Part shown: one piece after another, positions 35,568 through 48,469 of the stretch
How the letters are laid out: every line of letters begins with the position of its first letter
Numbering within the stretch: position 1 is the stretch's first letter
Assembly: GCF_016545825.1 (NCBI RefSeq)
Contig: NC_052616.1
Coordinates: 33,656,192 to 33,720,191 of the forward strand
Reading direction: 5' to 3'
From: Eucalyptus grandis
Taxonomy: Eukaryota; Streptophyta; Magnoliopsida; Myrtales; Myrtaceae
Length of the DNA: 64,000 nt
Program-made: the position numbers and the translations under genes
The notes under the pieces: generated by a model
Told to the model about the DNA's origin: nothing
Seen by the model: only the letters and a program-made list of their open reading frames with translations
The model's database searches: none

Positions 35568-37334
35568 GTAAAAGCCAAGGAGAGAGAGCTCGTGAGTGAG
35601 AGGGTGAGCCAGCGAGAGGGAGTGAGATCGAAAGAGTGTTTCTCCGTTGCCTGAGGTCCGTCTGTTGCTCGCATCCATCGTGGTGCCTTAGCCGAGCCAA
35701 GTAGGCCTTCCCCAAGTCCTAGTGCTCTGTTTCTAGGTGGTGTCGAGCCCGGAGCTCACGGCCGGGCGGTTTGCACGAGCTTCGGTCCCGTTGGTCCTTC
35801 ATTGATGCCGTTGCGTGCTCTGGCATGCTTGGTTAGGAACCTAGGCCTGTGTTTGAGTCTCAATTGAGCTAGAAAATAGTTTAGCGGTCGCCAGAGTAGG
35901 TGGCCGGCGCCTGTCGTGATGGACAGCCGGTGGGTGGTGAAGGTTTGGTGGCGGTGCGGCGCCGGCGGCAACGGATAGCTACTTCGGTTGAGGGGCGTTC
36001 GGTGGGTAGTAGCTTCGGGCGTGAGGCAGCAATGGTCGGGGAAGAAGACGACCAAAGAAAATAAAATAAAATTAAAATATAAATAACTAAAAATTAATTT
36101 TAAAAAGTAAATAAATTACTAATAAAAGATTAATTTCAAAAATAGGTTTAGTTTGAATTAGGTTGGATTCGGGTCGTCGAATCTGGTTAGCTGGTCGGAC
36201 CCGGTTACCCCGTTTTCTAGAATATAATAATATTAAAAAAATAAAAAGTCTTAACAATAAAAAAAGAAAAGTAAAAATAAAATTAAAAAGAATATAAAAA
36301 TTATAATAAAAAAATACTAAAAATCATATAATAAGTTTAAATATGACTTTATGGAACATGTTTAGAAAACGGTTGTTCTGAAATAAAGAAAAATATGAAT
36401 GCAAAGAAAGACTATTATTGTTTTACATATATATACCAATCGACCAATTATATTGCCTTCTATGGTTTTGGATAAAATTGTTTTACATCTATCATATGGT
36501 GTTATGAGAATAGTTAAGTATGACCTTTAAGAGATAAATATAATTAGACTAATGTAATAAAATATGTTTGAGGTACTATGAGATATCAATTAATTTTTTT
36601 TTAATTTTTTGAGTTGTAGCCATTATGTCATCCCTAACAAATTCATAATTTAAGCTCCAAAATACATGTATACTCATTGGTCGCACGACTTTCTTACTAG
36701 TATGAATTGTTTATAAAGTAGATGAATATTGAATGCCTTATATTTTTTATAGAGCACTATCAAGCCCATCGTATCCGAGTAGGAAATGTTACATTTTGTT
36801 AATATGTCCATGATGAGGTATGATTAAGACGCACCAGTTCATGTTAATGTGACATAATGGAAAGACACCTTTTGAAAAAGTGTGAGGGAAGTTATATAAA
36901 TAACTTATTGAGATAACCGTCATAATGGTTGGTAGAAAGAAAGTTCTATAAAATCGTTCTCTCTTCTTCTCCTCTCTTCATCAACGGACAAAGGCCATTC
37001 CATTTCTATCTTTCTCTCTTCTTCTCCTCTCTCCATCAACGAGCAAAAGCAATTCCATTTCTATTTTGAGAAGACAATCGGCATTAACGCTATGAAACGC
37101 AAATACTTTGCTTGTGATTGTATTCGAACCATCATGAAGTCCTCTCGTCCGTCATTTGCTCGTGATTCAACATACGATCCCGAGAAATTCGTTTATTGCG
37201 CATCAAAGAGGTTAGTTGTTTCTTTCTCCTGACTTACTTTCTACAATTTTGATTACCCATGACGCTTGTTGAGTGAGCATCCAGGTTGTCATGACTCCGA
37301 GTTTGCCACAAGTTGGACCGATGCGAGATAAATC
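34691..37334. other. Repeat-rich intergenic region with a GC-rich block and A-rich tract
   Basis: No gene is supported. Positions 35215-36050 form a GC-rich block containing a GA microsatellite (35537-35565), followed by an A-rich tract (36055-36330). This GC-then-A layout is the same as in the LTR-like unit at 886-2525, so retroelement leader sequence is likely. The overlapping ORFs on both strands of this block have low-complexity composition and no family features. A 55-bp tandem duplication (units at 36959 and 37013, each with 'ctctcttcttctcctctc') lies within a stretch (about 36780-37210) that may be a decayed copia LTR. Confidence 0.4.
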
Positions 37335-37760
37335 ATCCTCAGCTAGTCTAGACAAGCGATTTCATGAGAGGCGAGCTTCTACATGTTAAGAACTAAAGAT
37401 ATGATTTCGAAACAGATGAAATGACCCACTCATATATTCAACTAAGATAGCATGACACATGTATCATTGTGATGTTTCATTAAATTCCAACGTAGTTATT
37501 TTAAAAGCTTAAACTCTTTATAGCCCAAAAAATAATTTAGTTGAAATACTTCAATACTTGTCTTTGTGAGTAGGTTGGACTTTGCTTCAAGTCTAAAATA
37601 TGAGAATATATAATGTAGGATGTTTAAAAATGTTTGAACTAAGAATCTCTGATTTTAATACAATGTGCAATGTTGTGGAACTACATCCAACTATTCTAAT
37701 AATATCAGCTATTGAAGGAAGAGATGGTTTAACTTAAATACTTTAACAATCATCATTAAT
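37335..37760 (+). repeat. Repeat U, first copy (3' flank of ankyrin copy A)
   Basis: Matches 46121-46555 over its full length (for example 'gaggcgagcttctacatgtt' and 'gtgatgtttcatta') and, more weakly, 50050-50290. It marks the left boundary of one tandem unit of the ankyrin locus. Confidence 0.65.
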
Positions 37761-37887
37761 GTAATGCAATAGGAAAGCAACTATAGAATGAGCCAAATCC
37801 ACCATGGCAAATACATATATTTGTTTCTGCAAATCAATTTTCATCGCCACCATCCAAAGGCGGACTAGTAGAGGTCTTGCTCGCCGT

Positions 37888-40800
37888 TTAGTCTTCTGTT
37901 GACTCATCCGAAATGGGCGTCGTCCCAATTTGAAAGAATCTCACGTAAGTGAGAAGAAGCCAGGATATCAGAGGACGGATGGGACCAAGGTGTACATTCC
38001 GAAAGTGGGGAAGGAAGATTAATAACATAACAACGAACGGTGATAATAAAGCAGATGCGATAATGAGGACGAGAATGGGTCCCGAAATTAATATCGCGGT
38101 GACAAGCCAATGGAGTTTTTGAACGGTCAAGGTGACGCCAATTAAGAAAGCGGCCGACATTGGCGGGAAGGAAATTGCTAGTAGCAGTCCTGCAAGCTGG
38201 CATGCATATATCGATATGTGGATTTCAGTCACGTACGCAAATATGAAGCCAACGACCGAGGCCATTGAGCATAACATCGCGATGGTGTTGCAAATCACGA
38301 AGGCCTGGAACATTCTATTGTTCAGCATCGTAGCCATGCCCCGCTCATCTTTGGATGGCGTTTTTGAGCCGTTCAATCCTCCAGGAACTGCGAAACCAGC
38401 TGAGAAAGTCACAGTGGTCACAAGCGATGCCACCACCAACAAGGTATTGATAAAGTCACCCATTTCTTTACGGTTTGGCAACATTCCGTGAGCGTGCCAT
38501 TTGTCTCGAGCTTCCGGCTTACTTATGAATCGATCTGTTCTATCATACGACACGCTTGATAACAGAATGCGTGCCAAGCCCTGAGATCGGAAACGTATGA
38601 AAAAGGAAAGAAAGAAAAAACTGTTAGCGAATCGATAACGGAAACAAACTCTGGAGTCCTCATTTAAAGGGAAACTTTTACTTCTGCAGATGCAGTGTCC
38701 ACAATTTTAAGAATCAAAACTAGAGTAACAAGTTCGCTGCAAATGAGAAAAGACTCATGAGTCAAATGTATGTGGTTCACCTTTGTCATAGGTTGACTTA
38801 CTGATAATGTAATGAGATTGTGTCATGCTTAGAGCGGTCAAATTCGCCGCCTTGACCCCTTGCTTTTTAAGAAAAAAAAGATTGCAACATTGACAACTCC
38901 TGATCTAATTTATAGGCTCAATTAATCGAGACATGTAACAATTTATCTCAGCATTTATCAGAAATATTCACTTGCTTCTAACGCAGACATATTCATGGGA
39001 AAAAATTTAAGTAACTCCTATTAAGGCTAAATTAGAGACTTGTGCAATATTAATCCTAGAGGTGCCTCGGCTATTCCACAAAATTGATTATTGCTTTCAT
39101 AGTCCCATTGTTGACTGCGAGACATAATGATTTGAATATAAGATCTACGCTTGACTAAGGGATTAATCTCTGGAAATTCCTAGTAAGTTGATGAATAAAC
39201 TAGTGACTATTCATGTTACCTACCCTCCGTAATCCCCCTTGTGAGGAATGTTGAGCAATGTCGACAGCAGCCAAGCCTTCATGGTTGAGAAGGCAGGGGT
39301 TCATTCTTTTATCCAGCACGAGATGAATCAAAGCGGCGACATGTAAATACTTCGCTGCCAAGTGTGAAGCTGTATTTCCATCATCGTCTCTTTCATTTAT
39401 CATCTCCCTCAGATCCCAATCTTTGAGTATATATCTCACTACTTCTTCTTTTCCGTATTTTGCTGCCACATGAAGAACTGTCTGTCCTTTCCCATTTACC
39501 CACTTTGACACCGGATGTAGCTTATGGATTAGTTTAACATGACCCCCCTTGCTTGCTATATGAATGGGAAGATCCCCATTGTTGTCCTGTTCTTGAGCCA
39601 AATATTCGGTTTCTGGTTGTAAGAAGTCCAATACTTCGGGCACATTCCAGAAAGCTGCTAAATGGAATACATTACCGCCTCTGGAGTCTCTCATTGTGAA
39701 AAGCTTCGTGTCCTTTCTGAGTATCTTGCCGAGTAAATCTGGAATCAGGAGCTCCAAATTAGGGACCACCATCCGCATAAACATTTGACACTGGTTGGGG
39801 CTTGGTTGGTTTTAATGCATCTTAACCCAGGATAAGGGCATCTTCAACGTAACCTTAATCACTATTAGGATTCATAGTCATTGATGGGGAATTAGATTGC
39901 AATGGTGAAACTAGTGGTGATAATTTCGATTGAATAAATCAAGGCTTTGAAAGGTTTATCTAACCCATTTTTGGTTTTAAAAAAATGGCTTTTCAATCTA
40001 TGAATTTCAAAGTATCGTGACTTTCCTTCTCTAGCATCATGGAACACAATATGTGAGACTTTACATAAATTTCGAAAGGATCCCATTTATGTATTTGGGA
40101 ATGACTTTAGACAAATTTCAGACCATTTTCTTCCAAAGCAATGCGACATCAACATGTACTAAGATTTTACTGTAAAAATCTTACTAAATGACATGGCAAA
40201 TTATATGACATTTCCATCTTATGAAGTATCTATAGAGTCCACAAATATAATGTTAAGGGAAAAACAGAAACGACATTTAAATAGATAGGGCAAGATCAAG
40301 AAAAGGAGAATGGTCTTTTCCTATTATGTTCGTCAAATTCTGGCAAGTATAAAGCAAATGTCAACTTCTTCGTAAAGGTGGGCACCTATTAAGCTCAATT
40401 AAGAAATTGCATATTTACCAAACCTTTTGAGCAAAAACTAAGTAAAATTTATTTTAGAGTCGAGCGGAATCCACCCAAGTCAGAGGATGTGGCGCCACCA
40501 TTACACACACTATATATATATAATCTTCACATATAAATTGAACTCTTCTTCGTTTCGTGGATTTGAAAGTTTGCACATTCAAATTAAATCAAGCTAAAAT
40601 AATATCATAAAATAATATAAAAGGCATAAACGCTTTGTATGAATTTTTAGGCACCACATTGATGTGGACAAATACAAAGATGGATGAATTTTTCCTAAAC
40701 AGGAATATAATTCTAAGTTGAATTTCGACGTCTACCTAGCTCATGAATCTTTGTACTTTCACAATCTTGATAATGTGAAAATCTCATTCTAAAAAATCAA

Positions 40801-42871
40801 ATACACATATAATGTTCTTATTTGCGTATGGATACATACAATAAGTCTATAGAAATAATATGCACCTAATGATTCACTATTAACATCTAAGATTTACTTA
40901 CTTCGAAGTCGTAAGATTTTATGTGGGGGTTTAGTACACATGAGGACCTTCTGTGTTTTCTTTTTTGTGATTTCTAATGCATGTCCAAAATGAAAATGCG
41001 ATAGGACACAAAATTACGTGCATAGAGTAAAAGAGGCTGCAAGATTAGTTTCAACTTGCATTGCTTGGGAGGTGTTATCAACATAGCTGAACAAACTATA
41101 TTATTTATCAATCTGAATAATCTAAAATGGCTAATGATTATTATTAGGTGAAAGCACATATGTATGCATACGTTGATTTATGGATTAATTGATAATTCGA
41201 ATGTGAACAGGACTTATCGCCCCGAGGTGCCTTGCCCAAACCGAGCAAATTTTCCCGGACTAGGCAAGAAGATACAGGCCAGAATTTATGCGGGCACGGT
41301 CTAACGTATATCAACTACAAGTAATGCATTAGAAAGTAGATTTTCATGAGACATAACTAAAGATATTACAATTATTCACTTAATCTACAAATTCATGATT
41401 AAGTTGAAACATGTATTATTTTATAGACTTTGCAAACATAATAGTCTTTGAGCTATTGTGAGAGTAACAGCATCTTGTGAGTTACACACTTTTGAGGGAA
41501 TAGACCCACAACAATTAATTATTACTTATTATTTATTTATTTTTGTGATTCAGAATAGATTATTATTTTTACAATATATTAAAAACTATCATTCAATCAT
41601 TTCTATCATTTTATTACCTTGATGAATTTCATTTAACATCACATTGATTCATCATTACAATTATATGACTATACAAAAACTAAAATGATATATCTTTATG
41701 AAAAAATAAAAATAGGATAATTATGATGAAACTTTTAATAGATGTATATACTCGAACAAGTTATGATTATTTTAAAGATAATTGAAGTGTGGGTTCAATG
41801 AACGCTCCCCATAAGCCCGCCCTCTGCCCAATTCCATTGGGGAAATGTGAAATGGGACAGATTTGGGGCAAATGCTTGAATTCCTATAGAGTCTGGAATG
41901 TATTTGAGCTGATCTATTATGTTGTAATGGGAGATAATTTATTTATTAGGAGAATGATATGGCAGTTGCAACTTCTTCATGGGTACCCAACTACTTTGAT
42001 AAGCAAGGTGTGGAATTTTATGTGAACACCCATAATAGATTTGGGTAAGCACAAAGAGTGGTTGCACAGATTTGAAATGAGTTCAGTCCATGCATAGATA
42101 GATATTTCCCATAAGTAGATTTAAGTATGTACCATATTGTTTACGTGCAACGGCACCAAGAACGGGCGGCAAGCCTTGTATCTTCGATGGGTCGAGCGAT
42201 TTCGCTAATAAAACCTCAAGTATCTTGGAGCTGTCAATGTCGATGGCCAGGTACAAGGGAGATTTCTGATCCATGTTCTTCCAGTACACAAGCTCCGAAT
42301 CTTCCCCCAACAAATGGCTCACCAAGTCAACGTCACGTGTAAGCACGACCTCGTGCAAAGCGGTGTTTCCATAATTGTTCTTCTTCCTCAGGAGGAGCCT
42401 GTCCTCGACATCGGGGAGGTCTTTTGCCCGGCAAATCAACATATTGATGGCTCCAATTGCCTTGAACTTAGTGGCGAGGTGGAGGGGGGTATTCCCCCAA
42501 TCATCTCGGGCGGCTATGAGGTGGGCATCGACACGCTCAAGCAGGAGCTTCACGATGTTGCTCTTGCCGGTGGCTGCTGCAATGTGGAGTAGCGAACCCC
42601 CCGACAGCCTCCGGAAATTGAAAACGGCAAACGAATCAGCTTGAGAGGCAAGCGTTTCGATCGTGGAATTGATATCTTCGACATTGGCGCCTTTGATGGC
42701 ATCGGCCAGTTTTCTAGCAGCTGCATACACTTTTGCTGGATATTGTTGCTCCGCACTTCGCTCAGTCGCCGATGCATTATTCAGGGAAGCTCCTCCTTTA
42801 TCCTTTCGAACCTCCACCTTGATCGGGGTGTTCATGCCAACCTCCTCTCCTATATATACCTTTACGTCCAT
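37888..42871 (-). CDS. Ankyrin-repeat protein with C-terminal PGG domain and membrane segments (copy A), three exons, intact
   Basis: Exons on the minus strand are 42871-42133, 39738-39224 and 38580-37888. All borders are GT-AG and phases agree, giving 1947 coding bases and 648 residues. The start is the ATG at 42871 (MDVKVYIGEEVG); the upstream TTG is not a start. Exon 1 has ankyrin motifs SLLHIAAATGKSNIVKLLLE, GNTPLHLATKF and GNTALHEVV. Exon 2 has GGNVFHLAAFWN, GDLPIHIASKGGHVKLI, GQTVLHVAAKYGKEEVVRYI and GNTASHLAAKY. Exon 3 has the PGG block (INTLLVVASLVTTVTFSAGF then AVPGG) followed by three or four hydrophobic segments. Family members (ITN1/ACD6-like) sit in plasma or internal membranes and act in defence, salicylate or salt-stress signalling. 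The specific role of this copy is unknown. Intron 1 is 2394 bases and intron 2 is 643. The copy is flanked by repeats U and S of a tandem array. Confidence 0.85.
39739..42132 (-). other. Intron 1 of ankyrin copy A
   Basis: The donor is GTACAT directly after codon phase 1 at 42133, and the acceptor is attccag at 39739. The choice of acceptor is supported because it restores phase and yields KQYDLLGKIL, which has the spacing expected between the third and fourth ankyrin motifs. The intron is AT-rich. A 200-base stretch (about 39850-40086) is recognisably conserved in copy B (about 51870-52080), more likely through common descent than function. Confidence 0.65.
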
Positions 42872-42889
42872 CGAGCCTAAGCTTTGCAA

Positions 42890-43555
42890 GTAATGTAGTT
42901 ATTGCAAGGTAACAAGGGTTGTGTAAGGAGACAATATATTAATTTAAATATGAAGTAACGCATTTAAACTTTATAAAAATTATTATGGTCCTACCAAATT
43001 TTGTGTGGATCTGAACGTTAAAATTTTCTAGTTTAAAAATTGTTTCAAAAAATCACTTTGCATGAATAACTACAAATTATTTGTTATAATAATTTTAGTG
43101 CAAGAAATTTATAAGACGCCACGGGTTTGCTTGGTGGTTCGGCCCGAGGTACCTCCTCTAAAAAAAGAGATCGATAAGGTGTTTCACTTTAAACAAGCTA
43201 AAGACTATGAGTGCTTGCACAAAGAATCCTAAAAAAAAATAAGTAAAAGCGTAAATTAGAGGTACGCCCTAAAAAAAGTCACTTCATGAAAGAGAGGAGC
43301 CGCTCGGCCAACGCTGGTCGTACTGGTAACTGGTGTTGCCACCACCACTAGGTGCGTGTTTAGCAAGTCCTTCCTTTCGTCCTGTTCAGTTGAACGGAGA
43401 TTGATTGACCTAGGAGTCAACTTTTCGGCCGGAGGATGTATGTATATGTTCGCACATACATCCTCCAGTGGTGAGGTGTATAGGCAAAGTGCAAACTAAA
43501 TTTGCGTATTTACCAAAACTTTGCACGATGTCGTGCAATGTGCATACTAAATTAA
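42890..43555. other. 5' flank of ankyrin copy A (promoter region expected)
   Basis: No gene. It is paralogous to about 57090-58540 downstream of copy B's start, apart from the solo LTR inserted there. Shared wording includes 'aagggttgtgtaaggag' just upstream of both start codons. A 'tatatata' on the plus strand near 42851 is coding sequence and not a promoter. Confidence 0.4.
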
Positions 43556-44192
43556 GCACGGTCAACCAGTGGTGTGGTGTGGAGGCAAAAAGGAGTGACA
43601 AGAAAGGACACTTGAGCTAACTTGAGAAAGAATGGTAGTCCTAATGCAGTTAGGAAGCAAGAATATTTTATTGATATACTATTAACATCATTGAATAGAA
43701 TGAACCCAATTAAGAAATAATACATTAAAAGCAGGTGATCGAGCTTCAAGATCGAAGACAGTTGAAAAATTAGGCAATTGGCAAAAGAAAAAAGAAAGGA
43801 AATACAGATCATTTTGAAAAAGACACACCTCCCGACACTGAAAGGTTCTTCTCCAAGATCTAGAGGCGATATTGAAGGTGGATAACTTATACATCCCACG
43901 AAAGACGGGCCAAAGCAGCCATTTTATATTACATTAAAGGGCTAAACTTGTTGTTGAATAAATCCACGTACATATTTCTTTTTTGCTTTGAGTCCCTTCA
44001 ACGAATCCTATTATTTGCTTTAACTTGTCCCCAAAGGATCACGGTTGCCTACCATACAAGCAAAGAGGCTTAGTTATTCAGTTAGTCCTTTCGGAGCTAG
44101 CTTTGGTAAATATCAAGCTGCAAATGTAGTAGCTTTTTGGTTGCTCCACCGCCATCATACCGTTCAACTTTGACGGCCACCAGTAAATTTTA
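43556..44192 (+). repeat. Spacer repeat S, copy in unit A
   Basis: Matches 34078-34690 and, for its right half (about 43930-44192), 48470-48720. Shared phrases include 'tgctttgagtccctt', 'aaggatcacggttgc' and 'ggttgctccaccgccatcat'. Non-coding. Confidence 0.65.
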
Positions 44193-44945
44193 CTTTGATA
44201 CAACTCGAGTGTTACTAGCTATTTGTTGGAAGTTTATTTATAAAACAAATTAAGTGTAAGCCTTCTTTAGTGTATTAAAAAATAAATATTGGGTGTAGGG
44301 TAGATTCTACAAAACTCACGTATGGGTACATGAATAATTGTGCAATTTTGGCGCGATTATTAAGCGCACTTAGCACTGTGTAATTAGCACTAATCCCTTT
44401 ATTTTTTCGTACAATTATCTTCTAACCTTTATTATTTCAAAGATTGTTTTTGTTTATTAAGTATTTTTGGAAATTATGAAAATTCAGAAATTTTATTTAT
44501 TAAAAAATTATTATTTATTATATTATTTTATTATTTCGAATTTTTGTATGTGTCTTTAAAAGACAAGCTTTGGAAACTATACTTATTCAATTTGCAACCT
44601 TTCTGAAAGGTTGTATTTGTTCATTTTGCAACTGCTTTTGAAAGGATATCTTTATTTACTTTGCAACCTTTTGCAAAGAGTTGTCTATTATTTCCAAAAC
44701 TGCAACCAATTTTTCGATTGTTTCTTAGAGAGATCATGGAGAAATATTAGAATTGCTATCTAGTATTCTCATTTGAAATTTTGTTGTATCCCTGAAGGAT
44801 ATTAGCCGATCATCATTAACAACATTGTGGGGTAAATAAATTCTTAAAAAAAAAAGTAATATTACGTCTCAAATTCCAATTATTGCCTTAAAGATCCAAC
44901 TTCATTGCTCTATCCAATTTGAAGCCATATTTCCCAACACTATCT
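44193..44945. other. Block present in unit A but absent from the middle unit
   Basis: At 48720-48735 the paralogous sequence runs directly from 'ggtaaaatttta' to 'tattccattggcttttcaat', whereas here about 750 bases intervene. The block is AT-rich, without coding features or clear ends, so it may be an insertion here or a deletion there. Confidence 0.45.
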
Positions 44946-46120
44946 ACCTATTCCATTGGCTTTTCAATTGTTACTAGGATCATCCTTCATACAAATCATT
45001 ACCACATATCGAAGTTCAATAATTATTAACAAATTAGTCTGTAATTTAATTTATGTGTCGCTAAAACTCTACTTAGCAACCTTGAAAGCTTGATATCGTG
45101 TATTGAAAGACAAGTTATGGTAAGTGTATGGGCCTCAATCATGAGAAAGTATGTTATGTGTCAATCACACAACCAAGTGGCTAAGCAATTGATCACATTG
45201 GTTGCATAATACGAATTTCATAGTTCATGAGTCACATACAGAAAGACGAGAGGCACCTTCGAGCATATGAACTTGTTCAATTGGCTCATGCTTTTTGGAG
45301 CATTGAGAAGGAAACTTTCAATACGTTCGGAGTAGTAAGGATAATTTATTATATAAATATTGTCACTTCCATCTTGAAAAAACCATATATTTCAAAAGAT
45401 GCTTGTAACCATTTTGAAATTTGAGGAGGGGGATCCACAACGAGAAGTAATCAAAAAAATTTCTTGAAGAATTTGTTTTGATTCCGGGAACAAATTCAGT
45501 TTCTTCATCATATGATTCGATAAGATATTTGGAATCTATATTAAATTGATAGATAATATCATTTGACTGAATTTCATCGGAGTAGAATTTCTTCATTTTC
45601 TCCTATATAAGATCACAATTGGTCATGTTAAAGACAAGAAGCATTGGGGTTTACTTTTCCGGAGCTTAGTCATCCTCTTCCAAATTAGCTATGCTAATGG
45701 AGTAGAAAAGTTTTCAAAAGTGGACCTGGAATAAAAAGCTTGATACCACCCGTCGTGGTGGCTCAGCTAGGTAGGCGCTAGACTTCCATCAAGGAGGTTT
45801 AGTGTTCAAAGCTCCAGCAACGCAAGTTGCAGGAAGGCTAGCTTTGAGACTCTTGGCAACTTACCCGGTGGCACGTGTGTGGTGGCTAGCACGTGTCGCC
45901 CCCAGTGGTTTAACTCCAGCTACCGGCCATACAGGGTTCCCAGGGTCACCAAAAAAAAAAAAAAAGCTTGATTAGACTGATTGGATTGTGACTAAGTAAG
46001 CTACTATTACCTTTACACCATCACCTCCATGGAACGACTTCATACTTCCATCTGCTCTACCATTAATTAACTCATAAGATGTTACTGAACTAGTTGTCAG
46101 ATACTAAATTAGACTGCAAG
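44946..46120 (+). repeat. Repeat T, copy in unit A (contains a SINE)
   Basis: Matches 48730-49677 nearly throughout (for example 'attggcttttcaattgttac' and 'ttgtcagatactaaattaga'), except for the SINE at 45745-45961, which is missing from the other copy. Both copies end with 'ctgcaag'. Non-coding. Confidence 0.65.
45745..45961 (+). mobile_element. tRNA-derived SINE with poly-A tail and target duplication
   Basis: About 217 bases with an A-box-like tggctcagctagg, a B-box-like gtgttcaaagctcc about 40 bases further on, and a terminal A run. The sequence AAAAGCTTGAT flanks it on both sides (45734-45744 and 45962-45972). The paralogous site at 49510-49530 has the flanks joined without the element. 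This is a SINE by structure: RNA polymerase III promoter boxes, A tail and variable-length target duplication. It has no protein and needs a LINE for movement. Confidence 0.8.
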
Positions 46121-46555
46121 GATTGGTTCTTAGCCGATCTAGACAAATGATTTCGTAAGAGGCGAGCTTCTACATGTTCAAAATCAAAGATTTGTTTTCC
46201 AAGTGGTGCTACTAATGAAATGATCCACTTATCCATTCAACTGAGATAGCATGTCACATGCATCATTGTGATGTTTCATTATATTACAATGTAGTTATTT
46301 TAAAAGCTTAAGCTATTTAGTCCAAAGTATAATTTAGTCCGAGTACTTTAATACTCCTCTTTGTGAGTAGATTGGACTTTGCTCCTAGTCAAAAATAGAG
46401 AATATATAAGGAAGGAGGTCTGAAAATGTTTGAACTGAAAACCTCATGCTTTGATATCATATGAAATGTTATTATTCTAATAATACCTATTAAAGGACGA
46501 GATGGTTCAACTTAAATACTTCAACAGTCATCATTAATGTAGTGTAATATGCTAT
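46121..46555 (+). repeat. Repeat U, second copy (start of the gene-less middle unit)
   Basis: Matches 37335-37760. Here it directly follows repeat T of unit A, marking the junction between two tandem units. Confidence 0.6.
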
Positions 46556-48469
46556 CAATCTATTTAGATTTAGATTTTGCTCATCCAATCTAATGTTTTG
46601 TGGTTTTGGTCCATAACTCCTATTCGTGTCAATTATCGATCAAAACTTTTTACATGTAATTGAGTTACTTTACAAGATATTTGCACTTACAAAATTAAAA
46701 AGCCAAAAATGTCATGTAAGTATATTATTGAAGTTTAGATCTTGTGCAATAATTAAGGGAGAGCGGTTTCAAGATCGGTCTAAGTTTCATCTAGAACCTA
46801 GAACCTAAAACCTACCCGTCGGAATTAGTTTCTGAATCTTTGGAATGTAAAACCCATCTTGCATACTGTGAGACCTAAAACCTACCATATCATAGGTTCT
46901 AAGATCGATTTTAGGGTCTATCTAAGTTCTACCTATATTCTTAATTGAACGATTACAATGAACCACTACCTCTAATGACCAATATTTGCTGTTACAATTC
47001 ACTAACCATAACACGCGCGCGCGGGTGTAAAGACTTGTTCCAAGTTCCACTTGAAATCTACCCGTCAAAACAAGTTTTCCAATTTTTGAAACCTAAAACT
47101 TTCCTTACATATCCCGAAATATGCTCGCCCCTTGCAATAATAGTGACCTAGATTCACATGAATGTGAGATAAAAAAATCACCCAACAGTCCTGGTCATAG
47201 CTATTGGGCATGATGTAATTGAATCATGACATAATTGTGCAATCCGCATAGATAGTCCAAAAGTCATCCAAAAAGGTTGTTAAATTTTGCGATGCATGGA
47301 GACCTTGGTAACGTGATGAAAAAGTTTACTGATAGAAATCTAAAACAATTTTATCTTTATCGAAACTCGTAACAATCCGATTGTGTTTACAATTTAGATT
47401 TTTTTGTTCTATAACTCAAACATATTAATTCTTAATCAAAGACCCAAATCATAGCAATAGCATATGATATTCAAAGATTAATTACACCAAAAATGATGGA
47501 CTAATTCTCTGGAGAATGTTGAAATGATGGGATTAGAACCTGCATTAATACCAATTTTGATTGACACCCCAGATTTGAAGCAACGCTCTGCAAATGTTTC
47601 TCAAGATATTTTGTCGAGATTTTTTACAAAGTATTGGATGGATAGAGTAACTACTAATGAATTTAAATTTTGTAAGCTTGCAATATCCATTTTAGTATTG
47701 TCCCGAGAGTTAACAAGAACAGCAAATCCATATATAAATATACGAGAGAAGTGATTGAACGTACTTAGAGTGAAGATAATTGTATTGGTGAATGATGAGC
47801 TGTATATCGGACTCTTTGTAAACACTCAAAGATATAGTTTATAATTTGGCGAGAGAATCTACTGTGTCGTGTGTACAAAGTGTGAAAAGCACTATACTTA
47901 GTATATAGCGAGGTTGCTGTGGAAGGAAGTCAAGTGATATGATGGTAGCAAGTTCTACGCTTATAACAAGGTAATATTGCACTTTATCATATGTAGAGGA
48001 ATTCAATATATTTGGGCTGCTACACCTAGAAAGAGGAGGAGGCATACCTAGAATGAACCTTTATAAATCTCATTTGCAATTTCTCTTTTTCTAACCATTT
48101 TAATTTCCATAGTTTATGAAAGCTACTTTACGTTGATATAGAAGTACAAATTTTTATAGGGATTGATTCTACAAAATTAGTATTAATTTTCTAGCTAAAT
48201 CATCACCTCCCTCTTAATTGCATATTTGGGACTAACAAATGTTTTGGAATGTCTTCAGAATTTGACTAATTGAGAAAATATGGTCTTGATGAAAAAAATG
48301 TAGTAACTGTGATAATGACATTTCGACACCCAACCATTCATAATTGCCACATTTACACGACGGCCTTTAGTTCAGTATGGAGGCCATCCAAACACAAATC
48401 ATTAAAAGACAATGGAGTTGTTAGCGTACTTTTCAGGCCATAGACAAAAGTTATCTAAAAATTTCTTAT
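46556..48469. other. Middle unit interior: no ankyrin gene, decayed repeats
   Basis: By position this is where an ankyrin gene would lie, but no ankyrin or PGG sequence is visible. Positions 46770-47110 repeat wording like 'gaacctaaaacctacc' several times, resembling decayed retroelement ends. Short open frames such as 47524-47754 show no family. The gene body was probably lost by deletion or replaced. Confidence 0.45.

Noticed and set aside
35205..35715. Several long ORFs on both strands in the GC-rich block
   Set aside because: Composition-driven frames around a GA microsatellite. No family motif and no codon pattern favouring one frame.
39892..40086. 64-codon ORF in intron 1 of ankyrin copy A
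   Set aside because: Its counterpart in copy B is broken by stops and the family has no such domain. Similarity is explained by duplication of the intron.
42083..42132. Extension of copy A exon 1 to a stop at 42083
   Set aside because: The frame runs past a good GT donor at 42132-42131. Using the donor joins in phase to exon 2 and matches the family.
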